DNA from: Acholeplasmatales bacterium | GTDB lineage: Bacteria > Bacillota_I > Bacilli_A > Acholeplasmatales > Anaeroplasmataceae | Assembly (NCBI GenBank): GCA_017454375.1 | Contig: JAFTDB010000031.1 | Location: 117,871-181,870 of the forward strand | Direction: 5' to 3' | DNA length: 64,000 nt | Shown: piece by piece, positions 27,501 through 36,782 of the stretch | Position numbering within the stretch: the stretch's first letter is position 1 | Layout of the letters: each line of letters opens with the position of its first letter | The notes under the pieces: generated by a model | The model's input: only the letters and a program-made list of their open reading frames with translations | Told to the model about the DNA's origin: nothing | The model's database searches: none | Translations under genes and position numbers: made by a program

Positions 27501-30500
27501 TGTAATAATGTTCAACCTCAGCATTGTTATACCATAGCTCAAGAGGAGTAGTAGAACCAAATGCATAATTGTTATAAACAACTAATTCATCAGTAGTACT
27601 ATAAATAGATTCGAATGTGAATTCATATTTATTTGCTTCAGAACTCTTTGGATTTACTGGAGTTAATGTAACTGCAGCACCACCAACTGTTGCTGTGATA
27701 TGATCTTTTAATACAGCATCATATTCTGCATTATAAGTAATAGGAGCAGTAACAACTGGTAATGTTTCAGTCTTTAGATAATGGTTATCACCACTTACCC
27801 ATCCTTTGAATGTGTAAGTGTAATCTGCATCAGTCTTTTCTGGTGTACTAGCGTATGTAGGAGAAGTATTATAATCAACTTCAACATCGGCAAGTTTAAC
27901 ATCACCATTCATGAATGTTACAGTAATCTTATTAACTGTCCAATTAGCAGTGTATGTTCTATTACCTGTAGAGCCTTGAGCAACTGTAACAGATGTGTTT
28001 TCATCACCTGTTAAATCAGTACCACTCCAGCCCTTGAATGTATGACCAACCTTAGTTGGATTATTTAATGTGAAGTTTTCAGTTTCAATTGTATAAGTTT
28101 CCTTATTAGGAGTTTCAACAACACCATCATTTAGAATATATGTAATTGTGTATTCAACTGGAGTCCACTTAGCATATAAAGTGATGCTACCAGATTCTCT
28201 AAGATTTAATACAACCTCTTCATCAGCATATTTAACTTCACCATCTGCAGCTTCAGCCCAGCCAGCAAAGTTATAACCAGCCTTAGTTAATGTATTCTTG
28301 CTTAAAGCTGTACCAACTGCAGCAGGAGCATCATTATATGTTAATTCTTGAGGTTCCATAGAACCTTCACCAGTATTAGCATTAAATAATACGTTATATG
28401 TATTAGCTTGCCAAATTGCATAATAATCAGCATCAGCTTCTACATTTCCTGCAACTGTGATAATTGTAGTTGCAGAAGCATCAGTATTATAGCCTAAGAA
28501 TGTATAACCAGTTCTTGTTGGATCAGTAGTAGGAATAGAAACCTCAACTACTGGTGATTTAGCATAATATTGTGTAACTGTAGCATTTGTACCATATAAA
28601 CCACCATTACCATGGAATTTAACAATCCATTCGTCAGCCCATACAGCAAATAATGTTATTTCAGCTTCATCAGTAGTTGTTAAATTTTTAACTATTTGAT
28701 TGTCATTATATGTAACAGTCTTACTATTAGCATTTTCTTGAGAAGTTGCCCATCCAGCAAATGCTTTATCAGTAAGTGCGAATGCGTTAATAGTTAATGC
28801 AAGGTCTACATCATATGTATGAGTTTGATTACTCATAGTACCAGAAGTAGCACCATTACCATTAAATATAATTGTATAAGTTATTGGAGTCCATGTAGCT
28901 GTAATAGTTTGATCTTCAGCTGGCATAGTTGCAGGAACTGCCTTATCCCATCCAGAGAATTTATAACCAGTCTTAGTTGGATTAGCTGGAGCAGTAACAG
29001 AAGTATTGTATTCTTGAGTTATTGCAGCAACCAGAGTTCCACCATCAGTATCAAATGTAATTGTGTATTGATTAATTGTCCAAGTACCCTTGAATACTAC
29101 ATTTGTATCAGGCATTACATAATCTGTACCATCAAGTGTAACATCAGTAGAAGTCCAACCACTGAATGTATAGCCAGTAAGTGTTGGAGCAGTTTCTAGA
29201 TGCTTTGTATGGCCAAATGTATATTCTGAAGATTGTGGAAGTGCAGGTGCACCAGCAATTGCAGGATCATTTGTATATTCATAAGATACAGTATGATTAT
29301 TTCTCTTATAATATAGCTTTAATACTAAGCTACCATCTTGAGCAATTGTACCACTCTTTACATTATGTGTATTTTCTTCATCATATGTAAATCCTGTTAC
29401 AACAAGAGAAACAGCAGTAGCAGTCTCACCAGTTGTACCAGTTAAGTCTTGAGTTTTAGTAGTATCCTTAACAAATACTATAGAACTTTCTACAGATTCG
29501 AAATAATGTTCAACTGTATAATGTGTATTTGCTGATACAGCCCAAGTAGCCTTAAATGATTTAGCACCTGTTGAACCAAGCACAATCTCTAAAGGAGTAG
29601 TAGCAAAATCTAAGCCAGTACCAGTCCAACCTGCGAAATCATAACCATCCTTAGTTGGGTTGTTAATAGTGAATGTTGGAGTAGTAATAGTGTATTTACC
29701 TGGGTTAGACTTACCTTGAGGTAATTCACCACCATCTAAATCATAAGTGATTTCATAATCAACGACTGTCCATCCAGCGAATAATTCGATATCTTCAAAT
29801 CCAACAACTGGATTTTCAGCAAATGCATATGGTTGATTTAATTCAGCATTTCTAAACCATTCAGCAAATGTATAACCATCTCTTGTTGGATTTGCAGGTT
29901 TAGCAAATGTGTTATATGAATAATCATCAACGATTGTATCACCAGCATAAGTGATAGAATGCTTTTCATAATTCTTGAATGTTGCTTCAACAGTCCAATT
30001 ATCACCAACTGGGTCATTTAGAATAATAAATTCTTTACCCTTAACTAATTCTAGATCAACTGACTTATTTAATAGCCATTCAGCTTGCTTATCCCAATCA
30101 AGCTCATCTGTGTAGTTTGGATTTACTCTTAATACGATAACATTTGTATATTTTGAACTAATAGAAGCAGTCCAAATGTTTGCTACATTAGATTTATGAA
30201 CATCGCCTAGCATTTCTTTTGTTAGAGGAATAAATTCATTAAATCCTTCATCATCGTTAAATGCGTAGATAGCAAATGTAACATCCTTATCAGCTTCTTT
30301 AGTATTTAGCCATAAATCATTGATATATACATAATATTCATTATCATCATAATCAGAATTTCTACCAGTTATTCTAACTGTGTATTCTTTATGATTAGTC
30401 TTATTGTATACATCTAGATAAACGATTGCCTTTTCAGCATCATTATGTACCTTGACCTTACTAGGCTCTCCATCAATTAATTCAGCATTTGCTAATGCTT

Positions 30501-33500
30501 TATCAATGATGATAGTGTTTTTACCAATCTTGAATGTTAATTCTTGATCCTTAGTTAAATCTAATTCTAGCTTATATTGTTCATCCCACTTATCGGCATC
30601 AGTCTTAGCTGCAGTGTTTTCAACCATTTCACTAGAAGAAGCACCAGTTGAAATGTAATATGTATCATGATATCCAGTTAAATAAACTGCATATTGTAAT
30701 CCATCATCACCAATGAATGGCTTGAAATATAGCATTTGATCTGTAATTGTAGAAGCTACAACAAATCCAGTGTCAGTCTTCTTTAGGTTATTTGTTCCAG
30801 CAAATGTAATGTCTAATAAGATAGCATCTAAATCTAATGCATTTGGAGTCATATATTGAGTGAATACAACTTCATCACCAATATTAGCACTAATAGGAAG
30901 TACATATTGAGATAGAGCATTATCAGGTACATCAAACATGTTTTGAGCCATTGCTACAATTGGATCGCTACCAATTTTTACAAGGTAGATGTCTAATGGA
31001 ATAATATCAATCTTAGATGTTTCAACATTGAATGTGATAGTGAAATGTCCACCAAATTTGAACATTAGGTTGCCAATACCATTCTTATCGTAGATAGAAG
31101 CAGTCTTTAGATAATCTTCTAAGTTGTCATAACCAAAGTATTTATCAGCACCCTTTAGATAAATCTTAACACCATCGTTTTGACCATATTCATTGTTTGT
31201 CTTCATATTTCTAAGTAGAAGAACATCAATTGAATAATATTTACCACTCTTAGTTGCTTTACTTTCAGCATTTGCTTCCCAGTTATTGTGTCCACCAACA
31301 ACGTAAACACCTTCACCTACATATTCGCCTGCCCAAACAGTATATTCACCAGTTTCATTATTTCTCTTTAAATATACCTTTGCGTCAGTTGAAGAAGCAG
31401 TAACCGTTAAGCTTGAATCAACTAAATTACCTTCACCAGTTTCTGCTTTAACAGTAAGTACGTTATTGAAAATCTTGAATTCTAATACATCACCTTGGAT
31501 TAGGTTAGTTAAGATTTCATATTGAGAATATCCTGAAGGTACATCTTCAGTAGACATTGTCATTTCTTTATTTGCAAAATAATATCTAGGAACTTCATTA
31601 GAAGCATATACAGCATAAGTAGTTCCAGTTCTCTTTAGGTAGATGTTTGCATTTAAGGCATCTTCCTTAACTACAACCTTACCTTCAGATAATTCTACAT
31701 TACCTTCAACAGAAGAAATAGTAATTTGTACACCCTTTAATGTGAATGTTAAAACATCATCCTTCTTAAAGTCAGCTGTTAACTTGAATTGATGATCAAC
31801 ACCTTGTGGCTTATCATTATCAGCAAGATTCATCTTTTCTTCACCTAATAGGTATTCTTCAACATATCCAGCAACCCATAAGCTGAATTCACCAGTTTCA
31901 TTATTTTTCTTTAAATATACTTTTACATTTTCTGCTGTATCAATAACCTTTAATTCAGCATCTACGTTATTACCAAATGTAGTATCAGCAACAACTGTGA
32001 TTGCTTCATTATCTTGATTTACGAATGCAAGAGTAGCACCAGCTGCTAAATCAGTAGTTATTTCATATTGAGTATAGCCAGCAGGTACATCTTCAGTAGA
32101 TTTAGTCATCTTAGCCTCACCTAAAGAATATTCAGGCTCTGGTTCAACTAAATATACTTTATAATCAACTGCTACATAAACAACATATGTACCAGTAATT
32201 GGATGATAATTATCTTTTGCTTCGCCACCAACATAGATTGTTAACTCAGTTTCAACATTCATAAATGTTAATACATTTTCCAAATCACGAGTTAATGTTA
32301 GCTTATATTGGTGCTTATCAGTACCACTTGTCCCTGTAGTAGCTTCCTCAACTAATACTTTTTCATTTTCGCCTAATAAGACTTTAATCTTATCATAGAC
32401 AGCAGTATAAGAAGCATTATCTTCAGCTTCAGGTAGGTTAGTGCCTAATTTATAAATATTATTATTAATATCTTTCCAACCATATAAATCATATTTGAAT
32501 GAGCCAACCATCTTAGATAATGTCTCACCCTTATATAGTGGAACGATTCCATGCTCGAATTCTGCACTATATTTTTCTGTAGTGCCGTCTTCATCAAAGA
32601 ACTTGATTTCGTATTTATTGATTTCCCATTGAGCATATAAAGTAATATTTTCAGTAACAGAAGCAATAGTTACCTTATTTTGTTCAGTAGAAGCAAGATA
32701 CATAGTACCAGTACCATCAGCCTTTGTATTCCAGCCCTTGAATGTGTATCCTTCAGTAGTTGGGATGGCTGTTGGTATTTCAAATGGTGTATTAGGAGTT
32801 ACTGCAGCATTTTGTGGAATGCCATCAGCGCTTCTTTGAGATGTGAATGTAACTACAAAGTTCACAGTCCACATTGCATATAGCTCTACATCTCCACCTT
32901 GTGCTTCAAAGACTATAATTGTATCTCCACCGCCATTTGCTTGTGTATTCCAGCCTAGGAAGTTAAATCCACTCTTAGTAGCATAAGGAAGATTGAATGT
33001 TATTTGATATGTATATTTTCTAGTATTTATACCATCAGCAGTTTCACCTTGTGCTGGAGTTTCATCTAATGTACCACCATTAAGATGTAATTTTAAATTC
33101 CATTGTTTAGCATCCCAGCTTGACAATAATACTAAATCTTCATAAGGCATTAATGTATTTTCATCAAATACAAATTCCTTTGTCATATCATCTTGATATA
33201 CCCACTTAGAGAAATTGAAATGCTCATCAGTTGGATCAGTTGGTTTTGTAATAGGTCTAAATGGATAAGAAGTAATAGTTAAATTATCATATGGAGTTAA
33301 TCCATCAGTGAATGTGATTGTGTATTCTTGATATTTAGTATATGAAGCAGCAGTACCTAGCTTACCTGTAACAACTAAATCATTTAATCCATCTAATTCC
33401 TGATCATCTGTTTGATTCCATAACCATTCAGTCTTTTTTGACCAATCATATTCACCTTCATAATCTGGTTTAATTCTACATACGATTAATTTATCATGAT

Positions 33501-36438
33501 TCTTATAAACTTTTACAGTATATAGGTTATCTACACCTTCAACTGGTGTTAAGTTTAAGAATTCAGCTTTACGACCATCATCAGCACCCCATGCATAAAC
33601 CTTTAATACTGGAGAATCAGTATTCCAAGTAGGATCTACATATACATAGAAGTTATTGAAGTTTTCTACAGCTTCCTTAAAGCCATCAACCCATACTTGA
33701 TATGTTTTAACCTCATTTACAAGCTTAATTTGTAGATATACAGTAAGTGGAGAACCAGCATTAATAACTATAATCTTGCCGTCTTCAACCTTGGCATTAT
33801 TACCATAGCTTGAATTAAGAGTTACATCTAAATCTGTATCAAATAGCTTAAATGATAATTCCTGACCAGCAGTTAAGCCTAAAGTAATTTCATATTGTGC
33901 ATATAGTTCTGGGAATAATTCATGAACTTCATCATCAGGAGTTCTATCCATCTCTACGTTATTCATGAAGTAAGCATCTACAGTCTCTGATACATATAGA
34001 GAGTAAGTAGTACCAGTACGCTTTAAGTAGATAGCTGCGTTAGTTGCAGCCTTAGTAACGATTACCTTGCCATCAGAAAGTGTGGCATTACCTGAAACCT
34101 CAGTGAATGTTAAGGTTGTACCCTTGAATGTAATAACTAATTCTTCATCTGTAGTTAAATCCTTAAATAATTTGAATTGTTTATCTACATTTTGACCTGG
34201 AGTTAATTCTTTATCAGCATTACCCATCTTAGCTTCGCCAATGAAGTATGATTCATCAAAGCCACCAGCCCAAACACTAAATGCGTTAGTTTGTTTATTT
34301 TGTTTTAAGTAGATTGTAGCATCTGCAGCATCAATTACCATTAATTCAGCATCTACGTTATTACCAAATGTAGTATCAGCAGCAACAGTAATTGCTACAT
34401 TATTTAATTTGAACTCTAGTTGTTCACCAGCTGTAACACTAATTGTAGCCTTATATTGAGTAACAGAAGTATCAGTGTTATCTTCATCTAATGCAAGTTC
34501 TACATTATTAACTGTGTATCTATCTTTAACATCACCAGATACCCATACCTTATATGAGCCATCTGCGTATAGTTTTAGATATACTGTTGCATCATCTTCA
34601 GCTTGTAATACCAACACTTTATTATCTTGAAGCTTAGAATTACCAGTGGCTTCAGCTATAGTTAAAGCATTACCATTTAAGGCAAATGCTAATTCTTGAC
34701 CTTCAGTAAGTGTTAATCCACCAAGCTTGTATTGAGCAACAAAGCCATCACCTGGCTCAGAAGATGCATCACTCATCTTTTGATCATTTAATGAATATGT
34801 ATCTTCATATCCATCAACCCATAACTTATATTGTGGTTGGCCATTTACTACATCAAATTCAACTGTAACAGTGGCATTAGCTGCATCAGTTAATACAGTA
34901 ATCTTATTATTTATTAATCTAACATTATTAACATCATTTGGTTTAGTTGCAAGGGCAACTTCAACATTGAATGCTAATACATCATCCTTAGCAAGGGCTA
35001 AAGAAGTAGTAAATACTGCATCATGATCAGCAGATGTAGCCTTAGTTAATGGAACATTGTTTTGACCAATAGTCATTACAACTTCAGTTACATTAATTAT
35101 AGAAATCATTACATTGTTTTCTTCAGTGAAATAAATTACATATATTCCACCAGTAGAAATAATTATGTTGTTGTTATCATCTGTTGTAAAGCCTGTCTTA
35201 TCAACTAATTTATCATAACCATACTTAGTATCATTAATTTGAATTTGTAGCTTAACATCCTTAGCTAATGTCTTAGTGATTGAATAAGCACCACTTGCAA
35301 ATTCCATCTTAGAGCTATTAGATGGAGTCCATGCATTAAATGTACCAACTAAGTATACGTTCTTTACAACTTCAGGAGTTAATCTCTTAACATAAAGTAC
35401 ATTAGTCTCTGAATTAAATACAACTCTATATTCAGCAGCACTATATATTCTGTTTGTTGAATCAATTACATTATCTTCATCAGCTGAAGGAGTAGTGTTA
35501 ACTAATGCAGAATGTGTGTATTCATAGATCTTTAATACATCACCATAAGAAAGAGTAATGTCCTTAGCCCATAAGTTGTTTTCACCTTTAGTTAATTCAA
35601 ATGCATCATTACCAACATGAAGCTCATAAGTTAATTCAGGCTCTGTTAGGTATACCTTGAAGTCAGAAGAAATGTAAGCTTTATATTTACCTTTCAATGG
35701 AACATAGCCTGCAGGTTGTGCAGAACCATTAATATAAATAGGTAATTCAGTTCCATCAACTTCAAATTTGAATTCTTGAGTGATTGGCTTTTCTTCATCA
35801 TTTGTAAGTTCAAATGTATAAAGCTTGCCTTCCTCAGTAGAAGAATTTAATTCAATTTTGAAGTCATTTGATAGATTCGATGTTAGATTAAGGTTGTATA
35901 CAGCCTTATAAGTAGCTGCCTTAGTAACTGCAGGTAATGCAGCTTCATAAACCTTAGTACCATCAGTCCATCCACCAAATACATATTTTTCTTTTGTTGG
36001 TGCAGCAGCAGTATAAGTAGGAACTGTGCCATATGCTACATCACCTGATTGTAGGGATGTAGTACCATTTTCATCAACAAATGAAATAGTATATAATCTC
36101 TTATTACCAATAAAAACAGCCCAGTAGTTTGCGTCTCCTTGGGCTTTTGGTAATGCGGCATCCTTTGCATAGCTTTCATTACCATCAGTCCATCCAGAGA
36201 ACACATAATTGTATTCATCTGTACTAGATTTTTCTGGTGTGCCCTTGGATTCGAAGTCGTATTTTACGTCTCCACCATTAGGCACCTTTGCACTATACAA
36301 AAGTGTAGTTTTGTTTTCGTCTGAATAGAAATTCACGTTGTAATCCTTGTAACTGCTTGTTGCAATCATAACAACGCCCACTACGACTCCCGCAATGGCG
36401 ACGATAGAAGTAAGAATTAATGCAATAATCTTTTTCAT
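21511..36438 (-). CDS. Giant repetitive surface protein, about 4,975 aa
   Basis: One uninterrupted frame of almost 15 kb. The protein starts MKKIIALILTSIVAIAGVVVGVVMIATSSY, a hydrophobic anchor with no lipobox cysteine, and the rest should be outside the cell. It contains about two dozen InlB/Listeria-Bacteroides-type repeats (pattern GYTFxGWxT). At least 13 copies of a module of about 90 residues (YxxGxxxM...QYxL...LxF...IYLK...YxVWVSGY) lie at about 35.1-33.6, 32.1-31.3, 31.0-30.3 and 26.8-25.9 kb. Three CBM48-like 'GxxNxW' modules and three 'YVYIDxxW...FAIYAF' modules, possibly carbohydrate-binding, are also present. MBG-like domains lie near 25.3-24.2 kb and a unique end follows. No LPXTG is seen. 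The ATG at 36438 is chosen over the TTG at 36468; its GGAGG is rather far (14 bases). Its promoter spacer holds a LacI-type operator. Confidence 0.85.
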   Translation of the reverse strand: MKKIIALILTSIVAIAGVVVGVVMIATSSYKDYNVNFYSDENKTTLLYSAKVPNGGDVKYDFESKGTPEKSSTDEYNYVFSGWTDGNESYAKDAALPKAQGDANYWAVFIGNKRLYTISFVDENGTTSLQSGDVAYGTVPTYTAAAPTKEKYVFGGWTDGTKVYEAALPAVTKAATYKAVYNLNLTSNLSNDFKIELNSSTEEGKLYTFELTNDEEKPITQEFKFEVDGTELPIYINGSAQPAGYVPLKGKYKAYISSDFKVYLTEPELTYELHVGNDAFELTKGENNLWAKDITLSYGDVLKIYEYTHSALVNTTPSADEDNVIDSTNRIYSAAEYRVVFNSETNVLYVKRLTPEVVKNVYLVGTFNAWTPSNSSKMEFASGAYSITKTLAKDVKLQIQINDTKYGYDKLVDKTGFTTDDNNNIIISTGGIYVIYFTEENNVMISIINVTEVVMTIGQNNVPLTKATSADHDAVFTTSLALAKDDVLAFNVEVALATKPNDVNNVRLINNKITVLTDAANATVTVEFDVVNGQPQYKLWVDGYEDTYSLNDQKMSDASSEPGDGFVAQYKLGGLTLTEGQELAFALNGNALTIAEATGNSKLQDNKVLVLQAEDDATVYLKLYADGSYKVWVSGDVKDRYTVNNVELALDEDNTDTSVTQYKATISVTAGEQLEFKLNNVAITVAADTTFGNNVDAELMVIDAADATIYLKQNKQTNAFSVWAGGFDESYFIGEAKMGNADKELTPGQNVDKQFKLFKDLTTDEELVITFKGTTLTFTEVSGNATLSDGKVIVTKAATNAAIYLKRTGTTYSLYVSETVDAYFMNNVEMDRTPDDEVHELFPELYAQYEITLGLTAGQELSFKLFDTDLDVTLNSSYGNNAKVEDGKIIVINAGSPLTVYLQIKLVNEVKTYQVWVDGFKEAVENFNNFYVYVDPTWNTDSPVLKVYAWGADDGRKAEFLNLTPVEGVDNLYTVKVYKNHDKLIVCRIKPDYEGEYDWSKKTEWLWNQTDDQELDGLNDLVVTGKLGTAASYTKYQEYTITFTDGLTPYDNLTITSYPFRPITKPTDPTDEHFNFSKWVYQDDMTKEFVFDENTLMPYEDLVLLSSWDAKQWNLKLHLNGGTLDETPAQGETADGINTRKYTYQITFNLPYATKSGFNFLGWNTQANGGGDTIIVFEAQGGDVELYAMWTVNFVVTFTSQRSADGIPQNAAVTPNTPFEIPTAIPTTEGYTFKGWNTKADGTGTMYLASTEQNKVTIASVTENITLYAQWEINKYEIKFFDEDGTTEKYSAEFEHGIVPLYKGETLSKMVGSFKYDLYGWKDINNNIYKLGTNLPEAEDNASYTAVYDKIKVLLGENEKVLVEEATTGTSGTDKHQYKLTLTRDLENVLTFMNVETELTIYVGGEAKDNYHPITGTYVVYVAVDYKVYLVEPEPEYSLGEAKMTKSTEDVPAGYTQYEITTDLAAGATLAFVNQDNEAITVVADTTFGNNVDAELKVIDTAENVKVYLKKNNETGEFSLWVAGYVEEYLLGEEKMNLADNDKPQGVDHQFKLTADFKKDDVLTFTLKGVQITISSVEGNVELSEGKVVVKEDALNANIYLKRTGTTYAVYASNEVPRYYFANKEMTMSTEDVPSGYSQYEILTNLIQGDVLEFKIFNNVLTVKAETGEGNLVDSSLTVTASSTDAKVYLKRNNETGEYTVWAGEYVGEGVYVVGGHNNWEANAESKATKSGKYYSIDVLLLRNMKTNNEYGQNDGVKIYLKGADKYFGYDNLEDYLKTASIYDKNGIGNLMFKFGGHFTITFNVETSKIDIIPLDIYLVKIGSDPIVAMAQNMFDVPDNALSQYVLPISANIGDEVVFTQYMTPNALDLDAILLDITFAGTNNLKKTDTGFVVASTITDQMLYFKPFIGDDGLQYAVYLTGYHDTYYISTGASSSEMVENTAAKTDADKWDEQYKLELDLTKDQELTFKIGKNTIIIDKALANAELIDGEPSKVKVHNDAEKAIVYLDVYNKTNHKEYTVRITGRNSDYDDNEYYVYINDLWLNTKEADKDVTFAIYAFNDDEGFNEFIPLTKEMLGDVHKSNVANIWTASISSKYTNVIVLRVNPNYTDELDWDKQAEWLLNKSVDLELVKGKEFIILNDPVGDNWTVEATFKNYEKHSITYAGDTIVDDYSYNTFAKPANPTRDGYTFAEWFRNAELNQPYAFAENPVVGFEDIELFAGWTVVDYEITYDLDGGELPQGKSNPGKYTITTPTFTINNPTKDGYDFAGWTGTGLDFATTPLEIVLGSTGAKSFKATWAVSANTHYTVEHYFESVESSIVFVKDTTKTQDLTGTTGETATAVSLVVTGFTYDEENTHNVKSGTIAQDGSLVLKLYYKRNNHTVSYEYTNDPAIAGAPALPQSSEYTFGHTKHLETAPTLTGYTFSGWTSTDVTLDGTDYVMPDTNVVFKGTWTINQYTITFDTDGGTLVAAITQEYNTSVTAPANPTKTGYKFSGWDKAVPATMPAEDQTITATWTPITYTIIFNGNGATSGTMSNQTHTYDVDLALTINAFALTDKAFAGWATSQENANSKTVTYNDNQIVKNLTTTDEAEITLFAVWADEWIVKFHGNGGLYGTNATVTQYYAKSPVVEVSIPTTDPTRTGYTFLGYNTDASATTIITVAGNVEADADYYAIWQANTYNVLFNANTGEGSMEPQELTYNDAPAAVGTALSKNTLTKAGYNFAGWAEAADGEVKYADEEVVLNLRESGSITLYAKWTPVEYTITYILNDGVVETPNKETYTIETENFTLNNPTKVGHTFKGWSGTDLTGDENTSVTVAQGSTGNRTYTANWTVNKITVTFMNGDVKLADVEVDYNTSPTYASTPEKTDADYTYTFKGWVSGDNHYLKTETLPVVTAPITYNAEYDAVLKDHITATVGGAAVTLTPVNPKSSEANKYEFTFESIYSTTDELVVYNNYAFGSTTPLELWYNNAEVEHYYTRINGTITLYLKEENNKLIVYIGEPVATTHLYEVIIDGDTTSAVVLTNNPENANERMTEIPLTLAKNSVITFRDYTTMTTLSVGKKADSANLFVVDGNSLKVPEASFYMIYLDIVAENKVAFLRKNQTVTVTSRVDLEGNHNSWTSSDATKLTLQPKSQESDPDVYMISNVLLDRNDEIKVVVDGKHWYGYSELDTQALASGLYSHGGSDTTNIRVNQAGHYTVTFHTSPVAIEIALVDTYAIKVGDGEPTEMTLHMDDFNGDAQYSYTLTADTGTRLTFYKNGTQIPLNEVSVEYVDGNNLDKDSNNHISIKSAVTNVNIYLKITVNNGTYTYSVVGAGYHDMYYLGNTLMTLTDEHPDECYAQYKVNAQSLTKGNTLSFRFFENNINIVEATGNVKLDNNTVVARSTATSDIFLKVFVSNNTRTYKVYASGYEDKFYLGNTLMTLNDTNKPDGCIHQYELEAQALTKGDPLSFNLHGDAIVISEVEGNAVLTNDVVTVHNNCALADIYLKVYANNVYKLYISGYQDLEEELKTLYVEIDDHWMTKGPNESRDTVFAIYGFINEDQAKNEFKQLTKVDGNSKNIFTASINQKYDRYIIVRLNPAGGINWDSKWNQTGDLTLEEGKDFFILDSDNIDWDNVTVTQAVYTHTITLKKDADTTYQTIELGYGMPIVAPSNPTKDGYTFKEWGEAIPTTMPLINKTITATWYTNLTNASIVVGGLEAVTYTGSAIEPVTVHFGETLLVDGTDYTITYQNNTNAGQATVTITGASNYDGELIKHFNITKKYVTLVWSDDTLTYNGTTQSSSVSAKHRNAADTDDIALTITNISPSTFTNVGEYTATAALIDETNYAVTSVTELSHTYHIVAASLTITAKDHTITYGDAPTYNPTNNGVTYSGFVGTENSSVLGGTLQFEYTYTQYGNVGNQFKITPSGLTSNNYNITFVEGNLTVERKVVGITWSTPSTFTYDGQSHTLTATATGMVNNDEIGINVTGSGTTAGNHTITAASLTGTKSDNYILPNVNTTTITIEKYTANTITGADNQVVNWTGNELTYSLTGIASTFGEVTLTDGSATNAGVYTVTLSVTGTDDYNGVSITKNFTINAILSYNANNAESGTAPANQVMVSGNTATNSGSLAKTGYIFAGWNTSADGTGTDYVTEAEITLTANLTLFAKWSAKTYTITLSAPDATNTYTTSVTATYNQAMPEIEVLPTRTGYAFAGYKNADVEYYDGVGNSLRNYQTDATMTLTAVWIEKYSVSFVENYEGGVTRVAYYDKTTTEALSTYAPTVTRTGYTFAGWYTLAEAGDLVDTTAKVESDGNAYYAHWTVNTYKVKFNGNGSTSGEMADQDFTYDVAQNLTANAFESTGYHFLGWATTYDGAVAYTNGQEVSNLTATDEATVNLYAKWAIDTFTITWKNGDTTLDTDTVNYGNLPTYTGETPTKAADIQYTYVHNGWTPEVVTATADATYTATFSETTNKYFLIAESISYVTIDWFTDSERVNALTESNKAEFGSTLYYTVVVTDGYSFSQNAQGSLVLNGTNFTRNDENGVILAANIGTATPNEYTVTLNTNSGTINSGNVTSYTYGVGATLPTDITRTGYTFGGWYDNNGLTGSAFTTISTTEKTNVEFWAKWTANTYTVTFNKNGADGEQVMAPLSVTYDEVAKALTANTFTNTGMVFSGWNTSADGNGTAYTDGQSVSNLLADLELFAIWKYEVTFYYPTTSAVTGENFTKTYSSGATLLSSEVTTWQTEHNTLETNYVFVGWYLESTYETLVTNLDTVTVAMSVYAKYASSNVLLVDSTMYYSTPADDLTISVQTIYSGTHLLGKSGLETTGKETYNLLTTSGIYKLTKNANDWSIERKVGFRINDGQGGYWSTFEWEHVTIKLYTDSTHLEDLKLYYKTDNQGKVMQFYITYECDKIIFKRSDTQNKYYESASSGEILLVGNDDYNDTNSHTPYSSTNWILDKNVDWYQTWKGKWISQGLYELATSNWGFDD

Positions 36439-36506
36439 ACTCTCTCTTTTAACCTCCGATTCTTGCAAAAATTTAAATTATGTAATTGCCCTCATAATCA
36501 TATAAT

Positions 36507-36535
36507 AATATATTATATGAAAACGTTTTTGTCAA
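36507..36535 (-). promoter_or_regulatory. Promoter of the giant surface-protein gene with an operator in the spacer
   Basis: On the minus strand TTGACA (36535-36530), a 17-bp spacer and TATATT (36512-36507). The 10-bp palindrome AAAACGTTTT (36520-36529) fills the spacer. The longer ATGAAAACGTTTTTG (36517-36531) fits 13 of 15 positions of the cre consensus. Confidence 0.65.
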
Positions 36536-36688
36536 TGAAAACACCCTATTTTTTGAGAGTTTTTTTGAAAAAACAATCATAAAAAGTCATATCAATGAAT
36601 TTTGATGAATATTTATGAATGTAAGATAAACCCTTTAACTAAAGGCTTTTTCGAAAATCATTTTCGTAAAAAATGTTCTTTAATCATA

Positions 36689-36717
36689 TTGACAAGCCTT
36701 AAAATTGGTCTTAAAAT
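36689..36717 (+). promoter_or_regulatory. Promoter of the starch operon
   Basis: Consensus TTGACA (36689-36694), a 17-bp spacer and TAAAAT (36712-36717). It implies a leader of about 450 bases before the first gene. Confidence 0.6.
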
Positions 36718-36719
36718 GT

Positions 36720-36734
36720 ATGTAAGCGTTTTAG
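36720..36734. promoter_or_regulatory. cre/LacI-type operator at the start of starch-operon transcription
   Basis: ATGTAAGCGTTTTAG lies at about -4 to +11 relative to the predicted start. It fits the cre pattern WTGNAANCGNWWNCA except for the last two bases. Confidence 0.5.
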
Positions 36735-36782
36735 GTAAAATATTGTGAAAAACGTATGAAAATGATGCAATTTAGCGTCATT

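Noticed and set aside
28819..29390. Plus-strand open frames inside the giant gene, and similar ones at 26231, 27781 and 32680
   Set aside because: They are shadows of a repetitive coding sequence; none has a ribosome binding site or a sensible product.
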